Source: Phragmites australis (lineage: Eukaryota > Streptophyta > Magnoliopsida > Poales > Poaceae). From it: DNA of 64,000 nt. Where the stretch lies: assembly GCF_958298935.1 (NCBI RefSeq), contig NC_084929.1, forward strand, positions 1,240,001-1,304,000. Reading direction: 5' to 3'. Both the position numbers and the translations under genes were made by a program. The number at the start of each line of letters is the position of its first letter. Positions within the stretch are counted from its first letter, which is position 1. Positions 32,461-45,028 of this stretch are shown here, one piece after another. Under the pieces are notes generated by a model. The model was not told the origin of the DNA. It searched no databases and saw only the letters and a program-made list of their open reading frames with translations.

Positions 32461-35355
32461 TGTCACACCCGGTTTTAAACGAAACAAACCAGATGTATTC
32501 CACATGTATGCCAGGATCAAGTTTTTCATACATGTAGCGACATCATTAGTGATAACATAAACTGTGTCTTAAATAACGTAAACATTCCTTACAAAAGAAC
32601 TCGAAGGTCTGAAAGAAAATACTAAGAAATTTTCAAACGGCAGCGGAACTTCCATCCGTCCACAGGCGTTGTCCAGGGGAAACATCAGCCTAGAATATGG
32701 CCTTCAATCGATGCCTCCTTCCTTCTAGAATTCAGCTTCATCGTCCGGAAAATCCTCGAAAGCTTCACCTTCTGAGCAGCATCCGGAAGTTGGGAGAAGG
32801 CAAGCGTGAGTACACAGAGTACTCAGCAAGTGGGGGGGAAAGTATGACATGCAGGCTAATGACAAGGAAAAGTTGACTTGGGGATTACTGCGACTATGCC
32901 CAACTAAACCAGACTCAAATAATCTAGCAACCTATTTACTAGATTATATTCCAACAAATAAAGAACATAGCTCATCGAATTCCATCCAACTACCAGACTC
33001 ACCAGATATCCCATATCCGGCTACCGACTCATCGGGAGTACCACCACCCGACTACCCAAACCAACCCTTAAGATTACCATCTAATCATAAAGAAGTCCAA
33101 GCCGCTTTTGACCATTAGCACGGCTGATCGATCAGTTTATTTACTCTGCAGAGTTTGCACACTTTACCCATGAGTCGTGATTCTCGTTTTGCCTTACACT
33201 TCCGGGGTGTAGAGTCAGGGTCTCACTACAAGGCTGTTACAAAGTACCTCCACATCTATAAGCACCCACTAAGGTTTCACCGCTAACAGGGATTCCATCC
33301 ACTGCAGAGGCCCCCTCTTGTGCCACTTAACCGACCATTGGTGCATACAGAATGTGAAGGGCACTAATTACTTAGCCAGACCGTACCCATATAGGCCTTA
33401 TAGTTGTGCTGTTATGCCGGGTTACAGGCTCCAAGAACCGGTCCTTAGGATCCCACACAAGAACATACACAATCCCTGCTGTGTAGCTCCACCACATACT
33501 AGTCATCTAGTTGGGATCCCTGATTCAAGTTACTACAAGATTATCATTCCCCAAAGACTTGTTTCATAGGCATTAGTCAACATTCATAATTATTCTAATC
33601 CCTGACTGCACTAGCATGACTACCCTTTTCATGTCCCAAGACCCAAAAGAGGCTACAAGGAATGATCACACGAATTCTAGTAGAACCCTATTCATGGGAT
33701 TTCATAATTGGACAAGTATGCAGCTAAGGAAAATAAAACTATAATGACCTATAGTGGAATCAAAGTGATCAAGAACACTTGCCTTCGAAAGTAGGCTGCT
33801 CAAAGTCTTCAAAAGCTTTGTCCTGAACACTGACACTCTGCTCAACTCCTAAAGACAAAGCACACACCGGAAAGGAACAAATAAACAGCTAAATACAACA
33901 CACTAAATAGGAGCAATTAACTCTAAAAATGCTATTAAAGGAAAGTACACGCTGCTATGATCTCGGGAGCGCGAAAATCACCTAAATCGGAGTTCGTATG
34001 AAAAAGTTACGCTAGTTTTACTCTACAGGGGCTTTTCTGAAAGATTGCAGGGACTAAGTTGTGAAAACAGAAAGTTCTAGGGGCTTATGAGCAAAGTTCA
34101 GGGACCTATCACTAATTATCCTAAAGTTCAGGGGTCTAAATGCAATTATCCTAAAGTTCAGGGGCCTAATTGCATAAAATAGAACTATGTAAGGTCTTTT
34201 TTGTGAAAACAGTAAAGTCTAAGTGTCTATCTGCAAGTTTACCTAATTTCAAAGAATAACTTAATTTATTTTTATACTGAAAACCCTATTTATTGCGCAA
34301 TGCTGACGTCACTGGCTGACATGACGGCTGACTGGGCTCCAGGGCTGACATGGCTTTGCCACGTAGGACAGGAATGCCCACATGGCGCGCTGATGTGGCT
34401 TGACTTGCTGACTGTATTAAAGGGGACACGCGGCGGCTTCCTATTGGTTTGCGAAAGGGTACGAGGCTTTCTAATCTGGGGCGCTCATCTCGGATTGGAC
34501 GGGCGAGGTTGATCGGGGGGGGGGGGGAACAGAGCCAACGGCGACGGAGGACGGCCGCGCCGCCTCAAGCTTCGCCGGAATCTCGCCGGAGACGCTCTAG
34601 AACGCGCTACGGGCTACCATTCTCTACCGGAAATGGCACAAAAGGACGGGGAGTCTCACCGAGAGCTTGTCGACGACCGGGGAGGTCTCGATGGTGGTCG
34701 GCGACGGAAATGGCAGTCGGCGGCGGTCGGAACTCGGCGGAAACTCAGCTGCGACGATGGGACGGTGCAATTGAAGGTCGAAACAGCTTCCTGGGAGGCA
34801 CGTGGAGACAGAGAGGGCATCAATTGATCGCGGGGATGAACGGAGTTGGCTAGCAACGACGAAGGGGCGGCGGAGCTTACCGGCGATCGGTGCAAGCACT
34901 GTTCCGGCGGCGGAGGGGCTTCAGCGAGCGGTGAAATGGATTCCCCACGCTTCGACGATGCTGGCGGTGTGCTCAGACGCGGCGGGAACGGCTCGGGCGC
35001 GGCGGATTGCTCGGTGAGCTCGGCGGCGGTGGCGTTCGGTTTCTCGGTGTTCACAGTGAGATGGGGAGCGAGATGGCGGCGCTGCGGGGCTAAATAGGCG
35101 GGGGCGCGTGCGCAACCAAATGCGTGGACGTGGGCGCGTGGGGCGGAGCGTGGCGGCGAAAGCGGAGTGCGGGTGCGTGGCGGTTGCGGGAGCAGCACAG
35201 ATGCGAGCGCGGGCGTGGCGCGGTGGAGAAGAAGGCGCCGACAGGTGGGGTCCGGGTGTCGGCGGGAGAGCGCGGAGGTTGGGCCGGGCTGCACTGCGCG
35301 ATCTGGGCCGAATTCGGATGATTGGGCTGGGCCGCGCAAAAGATCGAGCGTCACA
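32461..35355 (-). mobile_element. Complete Tekay LTR, P copy 2
   Basis: 2895 bp, same ends as 5652-8548. The G run is 13 long. In the right part it matches copy 1 at sites where copy 3 differs (for example 34817, 34959, 35251). Confidence 0.9.
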
Positions 35356-35813
35356 ATCCTACCCCCTTAGGATGAATCTCATCCTCGAGATTCGGAAAGA
35401 TCGGGAAAAAGGCCGGGAAACTCTGCTTTAAGATCATCTTCTCTTTCCCTGGTGGCTTCTGCTTCCGAGTGATGTTTTCACTGTACTTTACACATACGGA
35501 GCCTTTTGTTCCGGGTAACACGTTCAGATATTTCTAGAATCTTGACAGGGTATTCTGAATAGGACATATCCTCTTGAATATTCAGCTCCTCCGGGACTCT
35601 CAGGCATTTCTTCAGTTGCGAGATATGAAAGACATTGTGCACACCAGAGAGCTGGGGTGGTAGATTCAGTTGATAGGCCACTTCCCCTCTCCTTTCCAAT
35701 ATCTGGAATGGTCCAATGTATCGGGGTGCTAGTTTACCCTTGACTTTGAATTTGCGAAGACCTCTGATCGGGGATACCTTGAGATACACGAAGTCTCTAA
35801 CTTCAAAGGTCAT
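35356..35813 (-). pseudogene. Tekay X integrase C-terminal fragment, P copy 2
   Basis: Same 458-bp fragment as 8549-9006, with the same TGA for Trp and the same CAT junction to a clipped LTR. Confidence 0.88.
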
Positions 35814-38007
35814 TAGCACGGCTGATCGATCAGTTTATTTACTCTGCAGAGTTTGCACACTTTACCCATGAGTCGTGATTCTCGTTTTGCCTTACACTTC
35901 CGGGGTGTAGAGTCAGGGTCTCACTACAAGGCTGTTACAAAGTACCTCCACATCTATAAGCACCCACTAAGGTTTCACCGCTAACAGGGATTCCATCCAC
36001 TGCAGAGGCCCCCTCTTGTGCCACTTAACCGACCATTGGTGCATACAGAATGTGAAGGGCACTAATTACTTAGCCAGACCGTACCCATATAGGCCTTATA
36101 GTTGTGCTGTTATGCCGGGTTACAGGCTCCAAGAACCGGTCCTTAGGATCCCACACAAGAACATACACAATCCCTGCTGTGTAGCTCCACCACATACTAG
36201 CCATCTAGTTGGGATCCCTAATTCAAGTTACTACAAGATTATCATTCCTCAAAGACTTGTTTCATAGGCATTAGTCAACATTCATAATTATTCTAATCCC
36301 TGACTGCACTAGCATGACTACCCTTTTCATGTCCCAAGACCCAAAAGAGGCTACAAGGACTGATCACACAAATTCTAGTAGAACCCTATTCATGGGATTT
36401 CATAATTGGACAAGCATGCAGCTAAGGAAAATAAAATTATAATGACCTATAGTGGAATCAAAGTGATCAAGAACACTTGCCTTCAAAAGTAGGCTGCTCG
36501 AAGTCTTCAAAAGCTTGGTCCTGAACACTGACACTCTGCTCGACTCCTAAAGCCAAAGCACACACTGGAAAGCAACAAACAAACAGCTAAATACAACACA
36601 CCAAACAGGAGCAACTAACTCTAAAAAGGCTATTAAAGGAAAGTACACGTTGCAACGATCTCGGGAGCGCGAAAATCACCTAAATCAGAGTTCGTATGAA
36701 AAAGTTACGCTAGTTTTACACTACAGGGGCTTTTCTGAAAGATTGCAGGGACTAAGTTGTGAAAATAGAAAGTTCTAGGGGCTTATGAGCAAAGTTGAGG
36801 GACCTATCACTAATTATCCTAAAGTTCAGGGGTCTTAATGCAATTATCCTAAAGTTCAGGGGTCTCAATGCAATTATCCTAAAGTTCTGGGGCCTAATTG
36901 CATAAAATTGAACTATGTAAGGTCTTTTTTGTGAAAACAGTAAAGTCTAAGGGTCTATCTGCAAGTTTACCTAATTTCAAAGAATAACTTAATTTATTTT
37001 TATACTGAAAACCCTATTTATTGCGCAATGCTGACGTCACTGGCTGACATGGCGGCTGACTGGGCTCCAGGGCTAACATGGCTTTGCCACGTAGGACAGG
37101 AATGCCCACGTGGTGCGCTGACGTGGCTTGACTTGCTGACTGTATTAAAGGGGACACGCGGCGGCTTCCTATTGGTTTGCGAAAGGGTATGAGGCTTTCT
37201 AATCTGGGGCGCTCATCTCGGATTGGACGGCCGAGGTTGATCGGGGGGAAAAACAGAGCCGACGGCAACGGAGGACGGTAGCGCCACCTCGGGCTTTGCC
37301 GGAGACGCTATAGAACGTGCTATGGGCTACCATTCTCTACGGGAAATGGCACAAAAGAACGGGGAGGGCACGGGGAGTCTCACCGAGAGCTTGTCGACGG
37401 CTGGGGAGGTCTCGGTGGTGGTCGGCGACAGAAATGGTGGTCGGTGGCGGTCGGAACTCGGCGGAAACTCAGCTGCGGCGACGGGACAGCGCAATTGAAG
37501 GTTGGAACAGCTTCCTGGGAGGCACATGGAGACAGAGAGGGCATCAATTGACCGCGGGGATGAATGGAGTTGGCTGGCAACAACGAAGGGGCGGCGGAGC
37601 TTACCGGCGATCGGTGCAAGCACTGTTCCGACGACGGAGGGGCTTCGGCGAGCGGTGAAATGGATTCCCCACGCTTCGGCGATGCTGGCGGTGTGCTTAG
37701 ACGCGGCGGATTGCTCGGCGAGCTCGGCAGCGGCGGCGTTCGGTTTCTCGATGTTCACGGTGAGATGGGGAGCGAGATGGCGGCGCTGCGGGGCTAAATA
37801 GGCTGGGGCGAAAGCGGAGTGCGGGCGCACGGCGGTTGCGGGAGCAGTGCAGATGCGAGCGCGGGCGTGGTGCGGTGGAGAAGAAGGCGCCGACAGGTGG
37901 GATCCGGGTGTCGGCGGGAGAGCGCGGAGGTTGGGCTGGGCTGCACTGCGCGATCTGGGCCGAACTCGGATGATTGGGCTGGGCCGCGCAAAAGATCAAG
38001 CGTCACA
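35814..38007 (-). mobile_element. 5'-clipped Tekay Y LTR, Q copy 2
   Basis: Same start point and end as 9007-11200; nearly identical (a C/T difference at 36359). Confidence 0.88.
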
Positions 38008-38969
38008 AACCTACCCCCCTTAGGATGAATCTCGTCCTCGAGATTTGGAAAGATCGGGAAAAAGGCCGGGAAACTCTGCTTTAAGATCATCTTCTCTTTC
38101 CCTGGTGGCTTCTGCTTCCGAGTGATGTTTCCACTGTACTTTACACATATGGAGCCTTTTGTTCCGGGTAACACGTTCAGATATTTCGAGAATCTTGACA
38201 GTGTATTCTGAATAGGACAGATCCTCCTGAATATTCAGCTCCTCCATGAGCAGCTGCTCCTCCGGGACCCTCAGGCATTTCTTCAGTTGCGAGATATGAA
38301 AGACATTGTGCACACCAGAGAGCTGGGGTGGTAGATTCAGTTGATAGGCCACTTCCCCTCTCCTTTCCAATATCTGGAATGGTCCAATATATCGGGGTGC
38401 TAGTTTACCCTTGACCTTGAATCTGCGAAGACCTCTGATCGAGGATACCATGAGATACATGAAGTCTCCAACTTCAAAGGTCATCTCTCGACGTTGATTG
38501 TCAGCATAACTCTTCTGCCTAGTTTGTGCGGTCCGCAAGTTACCCCGAATCTCCTGCACTTGCCTTTCTGCATCCCTTAAGACCTCTGGGCCAAACACTT
38601 GGCTCTCTCCGGTTTGATTCCAGAATACTGGGGTCCTGCACTTTCTTCCGTATAGCGCCTCAAAAGGGGCCATCTTCAGGCTGGCTTGGTAACTATTATT
38701 ATATGAGAACTCTGCATAAGGGAGGTTCTTATCCCAACTCTTTCCGTTCTTTAAGGCACATGCTCTCAGCATATCCTCTAGAATCTGGTTGGTTCTTTCC
38801 GTCTGCCCATCGGTCTGCGGGTGGTAAGCAGAGCTAAAGTTCAATCTGGTGTCCATAGACTCATGCAGTCGTTGCCAAAATCGTGATGTGAACTGGGTAC
38901 CACGATTAGATACTATCCTCTTGGGTACTCCATGCAAACAGTCCCTTGTATGTCTCCTTGACTGGTATA
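38008..38969 (-). pseudogene. Tekay Y integrase core, C-terminus and chromodomain, unit 2
   Basis: Uninterrupted version of the region split by Tat in unit 1 (open frame 38020-38937). The second catalytic Asp is Asn (SNRGTQF); the Glu of QTERTN is intact. The C-terminal domain and a full chromodomain follow. Confidence 0.92.
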
Positions 38970-39527
38970 AAGTGAGTGACTTTTGTTAGCCGATCTACTA
39001 TGACCATATAGAATCATAACTGGATTGGGTTCGGGGTAATCCCACTATAAAATTCATGCCGATTTCTTCCCATTTCCACTCAGGTACTCTTAATGGTTGG
39101 AGTAATCCGGCAGGTCTCTGATGTTCAGCTTTGACTCGCTGGTAGGTGTCACACAGGGCCACATATTCTGCTACTTCACGTTTCATTCTGTACCACCAAT
39201 ATTGATCCTTGAGATCCTGGTACATCTTAGTGCTTCCCGGGTGAATGGAATAAGCTGAGTCATGGGCTTCTCTTAGAATTGTTTCTCGAATAGTTTTGAC
39301 ATTCGGAACACATATCCTTTTCTTGTACCACACCACTCCCTGCTCATCTTCCGTGAATCCTGGGGCCTTGTCCATTTTAATGAGATGTTTGATCTCCAAA
39401 ATTTTCTCGTCTTCCTGTTGGCCTTTTTGTATATCCTGCTCTAGTGTAGAATCCACTTCCATCACAACTGCTTCTGTATTGGACACAATGCCCAAGTTAA
39501 GCTTTTCAACTCGCTACACAATCCAGG
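38970..39527 (-). pseudogene. Tekay Y integrase zinc finger and first catalytic segment, unit 2
   Basis: Open at 38998-39495. Histidines are present, the last Cys of the zinc finger is Tyr, and the first catalytic Asp is Asn. A 1-bp deletion near 39006 and a stop near 39515 isolate the frame. Defects are identical to unit 1. Confidence 0.92.
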
Positions 39528-39917
39528 CTATCTTTCCCGCAGGGTCATCATACTGACATAAGCCTTTCTGCTCAGGGCATCTACCACCACATTTGCCTTT
39601 CCTGGATGATAGTTGATTCCCAAGTTGTAATCCTTGATAAGTTCCAACCATCTACGCTGTCTAAGGTTGAGGTCAGGTTGGGTGAAGATATACTTCAGAC
39701 TTTTATGATCTGAGAAGATCTCGCACCTCTGCCCGATTAGGTAGTGTCTCCAAATCTTGAGTGCATGAACTACAGCTGCTAGCTCCAAATCCTGGGTAGG
39801 GTAATTCTCCTCGTGCTTCCTCAATTGCCTTGAAGCATAGGCTGTCACGTGGCCTTCTTGCATTAGCACACACCCTAACCCTTGGCACGAGGCATCGCAG
39901 TACACCGAGAACGGCTT
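39528..39917 (-). pseudogene. Tekay Y RNase H, unit 2
   Basis: Same frame and acidic residues as 26963-27352; preceded by the same TAG (39918). Confidence 0.9.
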
Positions 39918-41321
39918 CTAGGTGTCAGGCATAATTAACACTAGAGCAGTGGTTAGCCTCTTCTTTAGTTCATTGAAGCTGGCCTCCCGTGCAGTGGTCC
40001 ATTTGAATTCCTTTCCTTTCTCCAACAACTCCGTCATTGGTTTAGCGATCTTGGAGAAGCCTTCTATAAAGCGACGATAGTATCCCGCCAAACCCAAAAA
40101 ACTCCGAATGTTTGAGACAGTCTGCGGTGGCTTCCAATTTAGAACCTCCTTTACCTTACTAGGGTCCACAGATACTCCTCCTGCCGAGATGATATGTCCC
40201 AAAAAGGATACTTCTATCAACCAAAACTCACACTTACTCATCTTGGCACATAACTGATTCTCCCTGAGTTTCTGCAGGACCATTCTCAAGTGCTCCTCAT
40301 GTTCTTCCTCGTTCTTCGAGAAGACCAGGATATCATCGATGAACACTACTACAAACTTGTCTAGATAATCCATGAAAACCTTGTTCATGAGATACATGAA
40401 GTATGCTGGGGCGTTGGTCAATCCAAACGACATCACCGTAAACTCGTGCAGACCATATCGGGTGACAAAGGCGATTTTAGGAATATCTGATGCTCGGATC
40501 TTTAGTTGATGGTACCCCGACCGCAGATCAATCTTGGAGAAGACACATGCTCCTTTTAACTGATCAAACAAATCCTCAATACGAGGCAAGGGGTACTTAT
40601 TCTTAATAGTCACCTCATTAAGTGCACGATAATCAATGCACATTCTTTGGGTTCCATCCTTCTTTGGCACAAAGATAACCGGGGCTCCCCAGGGTGAAGT
40701 ATTGGGACGAATAAACCCCTTATCTAATAGCTCTTGGATTTGCTCCTTGAGCTCGGCCAATTGATTGGCATCCATACGGTATGGCCTTTTATATATAGGA
40801 GCGGTGGCAGGTACTAATTCAATAACAAACTCGATGTCTCGATCTGGCGGCATACCTGGCAGTTCCTCAGGAAAGACGTCCGGAAATTCATTAACTATCC
40901 TGACTTCTTCCACCGCCTTGGCTTGGTTGAGCTTTACATTTCCTCCAGGTTCCGTTGTGGCCTTGAACTCCACCTTGGTGCCACATGTGTGTGTTAACTG
41001 AACTGTCTTGGTGGCATATCCTATTACTCCATTGAACTTGGCCAGCCAATCCATCCCCAAAATGATGTCTATCCCTTTTGATTCCAGGACGCTAAGGTTC
41101 ACAGGAAACTCTACCCCTTCTATGGCCAGGCTTATCTTAGGGCACACATGTCTCGATTCCATTTCTCCTCCTAGAGAACTAACTAACAATCGGCTTTTCA
41201 TTACGGCTATCGGCAGATTGTGTTTTTCTACGAACTTAGTTGAAACAAAAGAGTCTGTGGCTCCAGAATCGAATAAAACTGTAGCAGGGTGGGAGTTAGC
41301 GGGAAACATACCAAGCACCAC
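39918..41321 (-). pseudogene. Tekay Y protease and reverse transcriptase, unit 2
   Basis: 467 codons. It differs from unit 1 by two residues that I saw: the protease loop is DSGATDSF where unit 1 has DSGATHSF, and NVKL where unit 1 has NVKI. RT FIDD is intact. Confidence 0.93.
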
Positions 41322-41741
41322 ATCTGGGGAGTCTTGAGCATCCTCCGCAGTGACGTGGTTGACTCGCCCACTTATGAAGTTCTGACGAGGCTACTGCTGT
41401 GGCTGACCTCCGGTGCGATTCTGCTGTTGTTGGTTGGCTTGACCTTGCTGGTTTTTGGGGCACCTATTAGCGAGATTCCCAAAGTTCCCACAACTGAAGC
41501 ATGGGCCGATAGTACTGGTTCCCTGGCCAGTGCGGCCCTGCTACTGCTGATTCTGGTTCACCGGGCGTGAGGCCTGACTGGTTGAGCGTTGCTGCTGCTG
41601 GAACTGCTGCCTTGGCTGATTGAAGGTCCCTGCAGCCTGGTTAGGTGCTCTCTATTGCTGGTTCTGGCCAGACTGACGGTGCACCTGTCCTGGAGGGGGT
41701 GGGTTGAAGCGGGAACGGACGTTGCTGCCCCAAGACTGCCC
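41322..41741 (-). pseudogene. Tekay Y gag C-terminus with defective zinc knuckle, unit 2
   Basis: Same as 28757-29176, including the His to Asn change in the knuckle and the flanking stops. Confidence 0.8.
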
Positions 41742-42554
41742 CTACATCATCCTCTTGCGTTCTTCGCCCATATTATGTTTCTTCTTTTCCAGAATGAATG
41801 CTCTATCAACCAGCTTCTGAAAGCTTGAGTACTCAATGGTCGAGAGGGAGTAATTGAGTCCATAGTTCAGACCCTCCAAAAAGCAGTCTTGTTTCTTCTC
41901 GTCCGTGTCCACATCTCCAGGAGCATAGCGAGACAGCTGCGTGAACTTGGTGAGGTACTCACGCACCGACATGGGGCCTTGCTTTAATGCTAAGAACTCC
42001 CTACGTTTCAGCTTCACTTCACCTTCTGGCACATGGTGCTTCCTGAAACTGTCATTGAATTCCCTCCAGATAATCTCCTGAGGGTCATCGTGGGCAGCTG
42101 TGTACGCCGTCCACCATTCCGACGTGGGTCCCACGAGCTGGTGTGAAGTGAAGAGGACTCTCTCTCTGCCGGTGCACTGGGATATTTGCAGCTTGCTCTC
42201 GATTGTCTTGAGCCAATCATCTGCATCCATCGGCTCGACTGCTTGCGCGAAGATGGGTGGTTTGGTGCTCAGAAATTCCTTCAACTTGTTTTGCGGCTGC
42301 ATCTGCGGTGGCGGTGGCGGTGCCTGATGAGCTGGGGGCGCCTGTTGGAGTCTCGCCACTGTTTGTGCCAATCCCTGTAGGATCTGAGTCTGTACAGCCA
42401 TCATTTGCATCGGATCCACCACATTTCGATTGGTCCGCCTGTTCCAGGAGGGGAACGTGTCCAGGTTACCATCCTGGGGGTGAGCATTTGGGTTGTTGCC
42501 TTCGGTGTTGTTTCGGTTGGTGCCAGCATCGTTCGTGTTCCTCATGTTCACCAT
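41742..42554 (-). pseudogene. Tekay Y gag, unit 2 (open, 270 residues)
   Basis: MVNMRN start at 42554, then an Asn/Gln/Pro-rich N-terminus and a complete Retrotrans_gag domain. It ends at GEERKRMM and a stop before the knuckle, so it is shorter than a full gag. It makes clear which bases are missing in unit 1. Confidence 0.9.
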
Positions 42555-42799
42555 CTGGCGGTTGCAAGAATATACTATTGAGCTCGAGAATAGGGCAAGG
42601 ACAAATGAAGAATTAATGAAGACTCAAAAACTGATTCATTGATTGATGATTGATAGGGGATACAATTGTGAAAGACATCACATCGACACTAACTAAGCAA
42701 ACCTAACACCCAGCTCAAAGCAAAGAAATCAAGCAAACATTACACTAAGAAACGACTCTAAACGATGCTGACTATTATTGGGGAAACTGCTACTTAAGA
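42555..42799 (-). other. Tekay Y 5' leader, cut at the junction to PIF1 (unit 2)
   Basis: As 29987-30231. The transition to helicase sequence lies around 42800-42834. Confidence 0.6.
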
Positions 42800-43499
42800 G
42801 CTATCGCCACCCTCTGACAGGTCTACATCAGCGGACTACATGAGCGCATGTGCTATCCTCTCAACTAAGAATGAGCATGTAGATGAGCTGAATGCAATAA
42901 TGATCAATAGATTTCCAGGCAAGGAGACAGTATACTACAGCTTTGATTCCGTCGACGATGACTCATGAAACAACTATCCGATTGACTTTCTGAACTCAAT
43001 CACAACAAATGGATTGCTGCCACATTTGCTTAAACTCAAAAGCAATTGTCCAGTTATCCTGCTTCGGAATCTTGATCCTCACAACGGTCTATGCAACGGA
43101 ACAAGGCTAATGGTTAGAGCCTACCAACGTAATACCATTGATGCAGAGATTGTTGGCGGCCAACATACTGGAAAGAGGGTGTTCATTCCTAGGATCCCTT
43201 TGTCCCCCTCAGAGGACATTTCACTTCCTTTCAGATTCAAGAGGAAACAATTTCTAATCCGCCTTAGCTTTACAATGACTATAAACAAAGCTCAAGGACA
43301 AACCATTTCTAATGTTGGTATTTATCTACCTGAGCCTGTGTTTTCTCATGGACAACTGTATGTTGCATTATCGAGGGGTGTATCACGGCAGTCGACACGG
43401 ATTTTGGCTAAGCCAAATAAAGATATAGATGCCATGGGGAGAAGCACTAAGAACATTGTGTACATGGATGTATTGGAATGGTGTTCCTCGGTTTCATGA
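42800..43499 (+). pseudogene. Helitron PIF1-like helicase, C-terminal fragment (P copy 3)
   Basis: No difference from copy 2 noticed, including the in-frame TGA and the extra upstream residues. Confidence 0.88.
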
Positions 43500-45028
43500 T
43501 AGCGTATTGTGTTACGTAATTCTTTCTTCGTGAATACAATACACATGTTATGAAGTTAAATAATTTGCTTACACATTGTTTTATTTTTAGATACGTGGCT
43601 TTCATTAAATGTAATGGATGTGGAGTACATCTACGTGCGTGTATAAAAGTTACACGTACGTGTCACACGTAAACTAAACGACACTATGACTGTATGGCTT
43701 TTGCTAGTGGACACTAAAATCTCTGTCTTTAGGAGAAGACACTCCTAAGAAGTTGATATTTGTCGGAAGATACCACACAAGTTAAAATATTCACTTTCGG
43801 TTGTGGAGGAGAGAGAAAAATAGTGAAATGTCTATTTTGCCCATATGGATGTGGGGTCCACTTGGCAGTGTTGCATCCGATGATGTCCCATCTCATGAAA
43901 AAAATGTTATGAGATGCGATAAAATGTTGGAACCAAAAGAAAAAAAAATTGTGTTCATAGGGGGGAATTGTTCCATGTACAGAAATCGAATATTCTAGTC
44001 GGAGCAGCAGAGCATGTATGTGGCTACGGGAAGAAAATTCTATGGAGCAGTGCTCCACCTGCCTCCTCCTGCAGCACTGCTTGGATTCAGGACACGTGTC
44101 CAAGCGCGTGGATCTCAAAGCCATGCGAGCCAAGCCTCAAAGAGTTGATTCCGTCAGCCTGCAGGAAAGAGCCCGCATGTCGTTCTGAGCTGCGATCAGC
44201 CTGGTGACGATCACGCGCGCATTCAAAGAACTGCAGACCTGGCCGCGATCCCGTCATCAAGCAAGCACGCGCGATGATCAGCCTAGCGGCGATTCATTCC
44301 AAGCCTGTGGACGTGCCCACGACCCTGTCATCAAGCAAACATGCAATTGTAATTTTTCGATTAATTTAGATGCTCCAGCTTGGCTATCTGTACTGAACCA
44401 GAAATTTTATCTGTTATTCATCATTTGTCAGACAACTGTTATTCACCATCAGCTTGGGCTATTATACTATTCATCCGTTATTCATCGTCAGCTTGGGCTA
44501 TTGTACTATTCATCTGTTATTCATCAAACCAGAAATTTAGTCAAAGAATCTGTTATTCATCTGCACTATTGTACTTGAAAGGCCACTGTTGAGTTGCATC
44601 ATCTGTCAGACTAAGATTGTTCCCAGATTTGTTCTGAATCAAAACTAGTGGTGTTCTGCAACAAAAACTGCTATTGCTGTTTTTCAACTCAAAGCGAAAG
44701 GCAAAGAACGGAGAGAACAAAATATCAAACGGGTAAAGTGTGCGAATGAAATAATAACTAGACTGAGAGAACTTTGATCATATTTTATTTTATTTTATTG
44801 TAGCTACCTATTCCTGCTTGTTTGCAACGAGAACCAATCTTTCCGACAGATGTATCATCAATGTGAAAAATGCTTGCAATAGTTGTGTTTGTACTTACTG
44901 ATGATAACATATACAGATCTCTCTCTCTTTTCTGTTGCATAGATTCAAATCACAAAATTTTCAGAGTGTCAAATTCAGAACTCTCTTAGACTCGAAGTAC
45001 GAAGAAGGCGAGCTCTTGATGACGGTGG
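43500..45028. other. Helitron tail and flank, P copy 3; terminus deleted
   Basis: Same length as copy 2 (2147 bp from GATGAGC to the LTR in both) and the same loss of the CTAG terminus near 43669. No gene seen. Confidence 0.55.

Larger units (their letters stand above)
30314..42881. repeat. Tandem unit 2 of the array (P2-Q2), 12,568 bp
   Basis: A complete copy without the Tat insertion, so the uninterrupted target (GTGCG once, followed by GTCCGCAAG, around 38526) can be read here. The PIF1 point GATGAGC recurs at 42882, which fixes the period at 12,568 bp. Confidence 0.95.
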
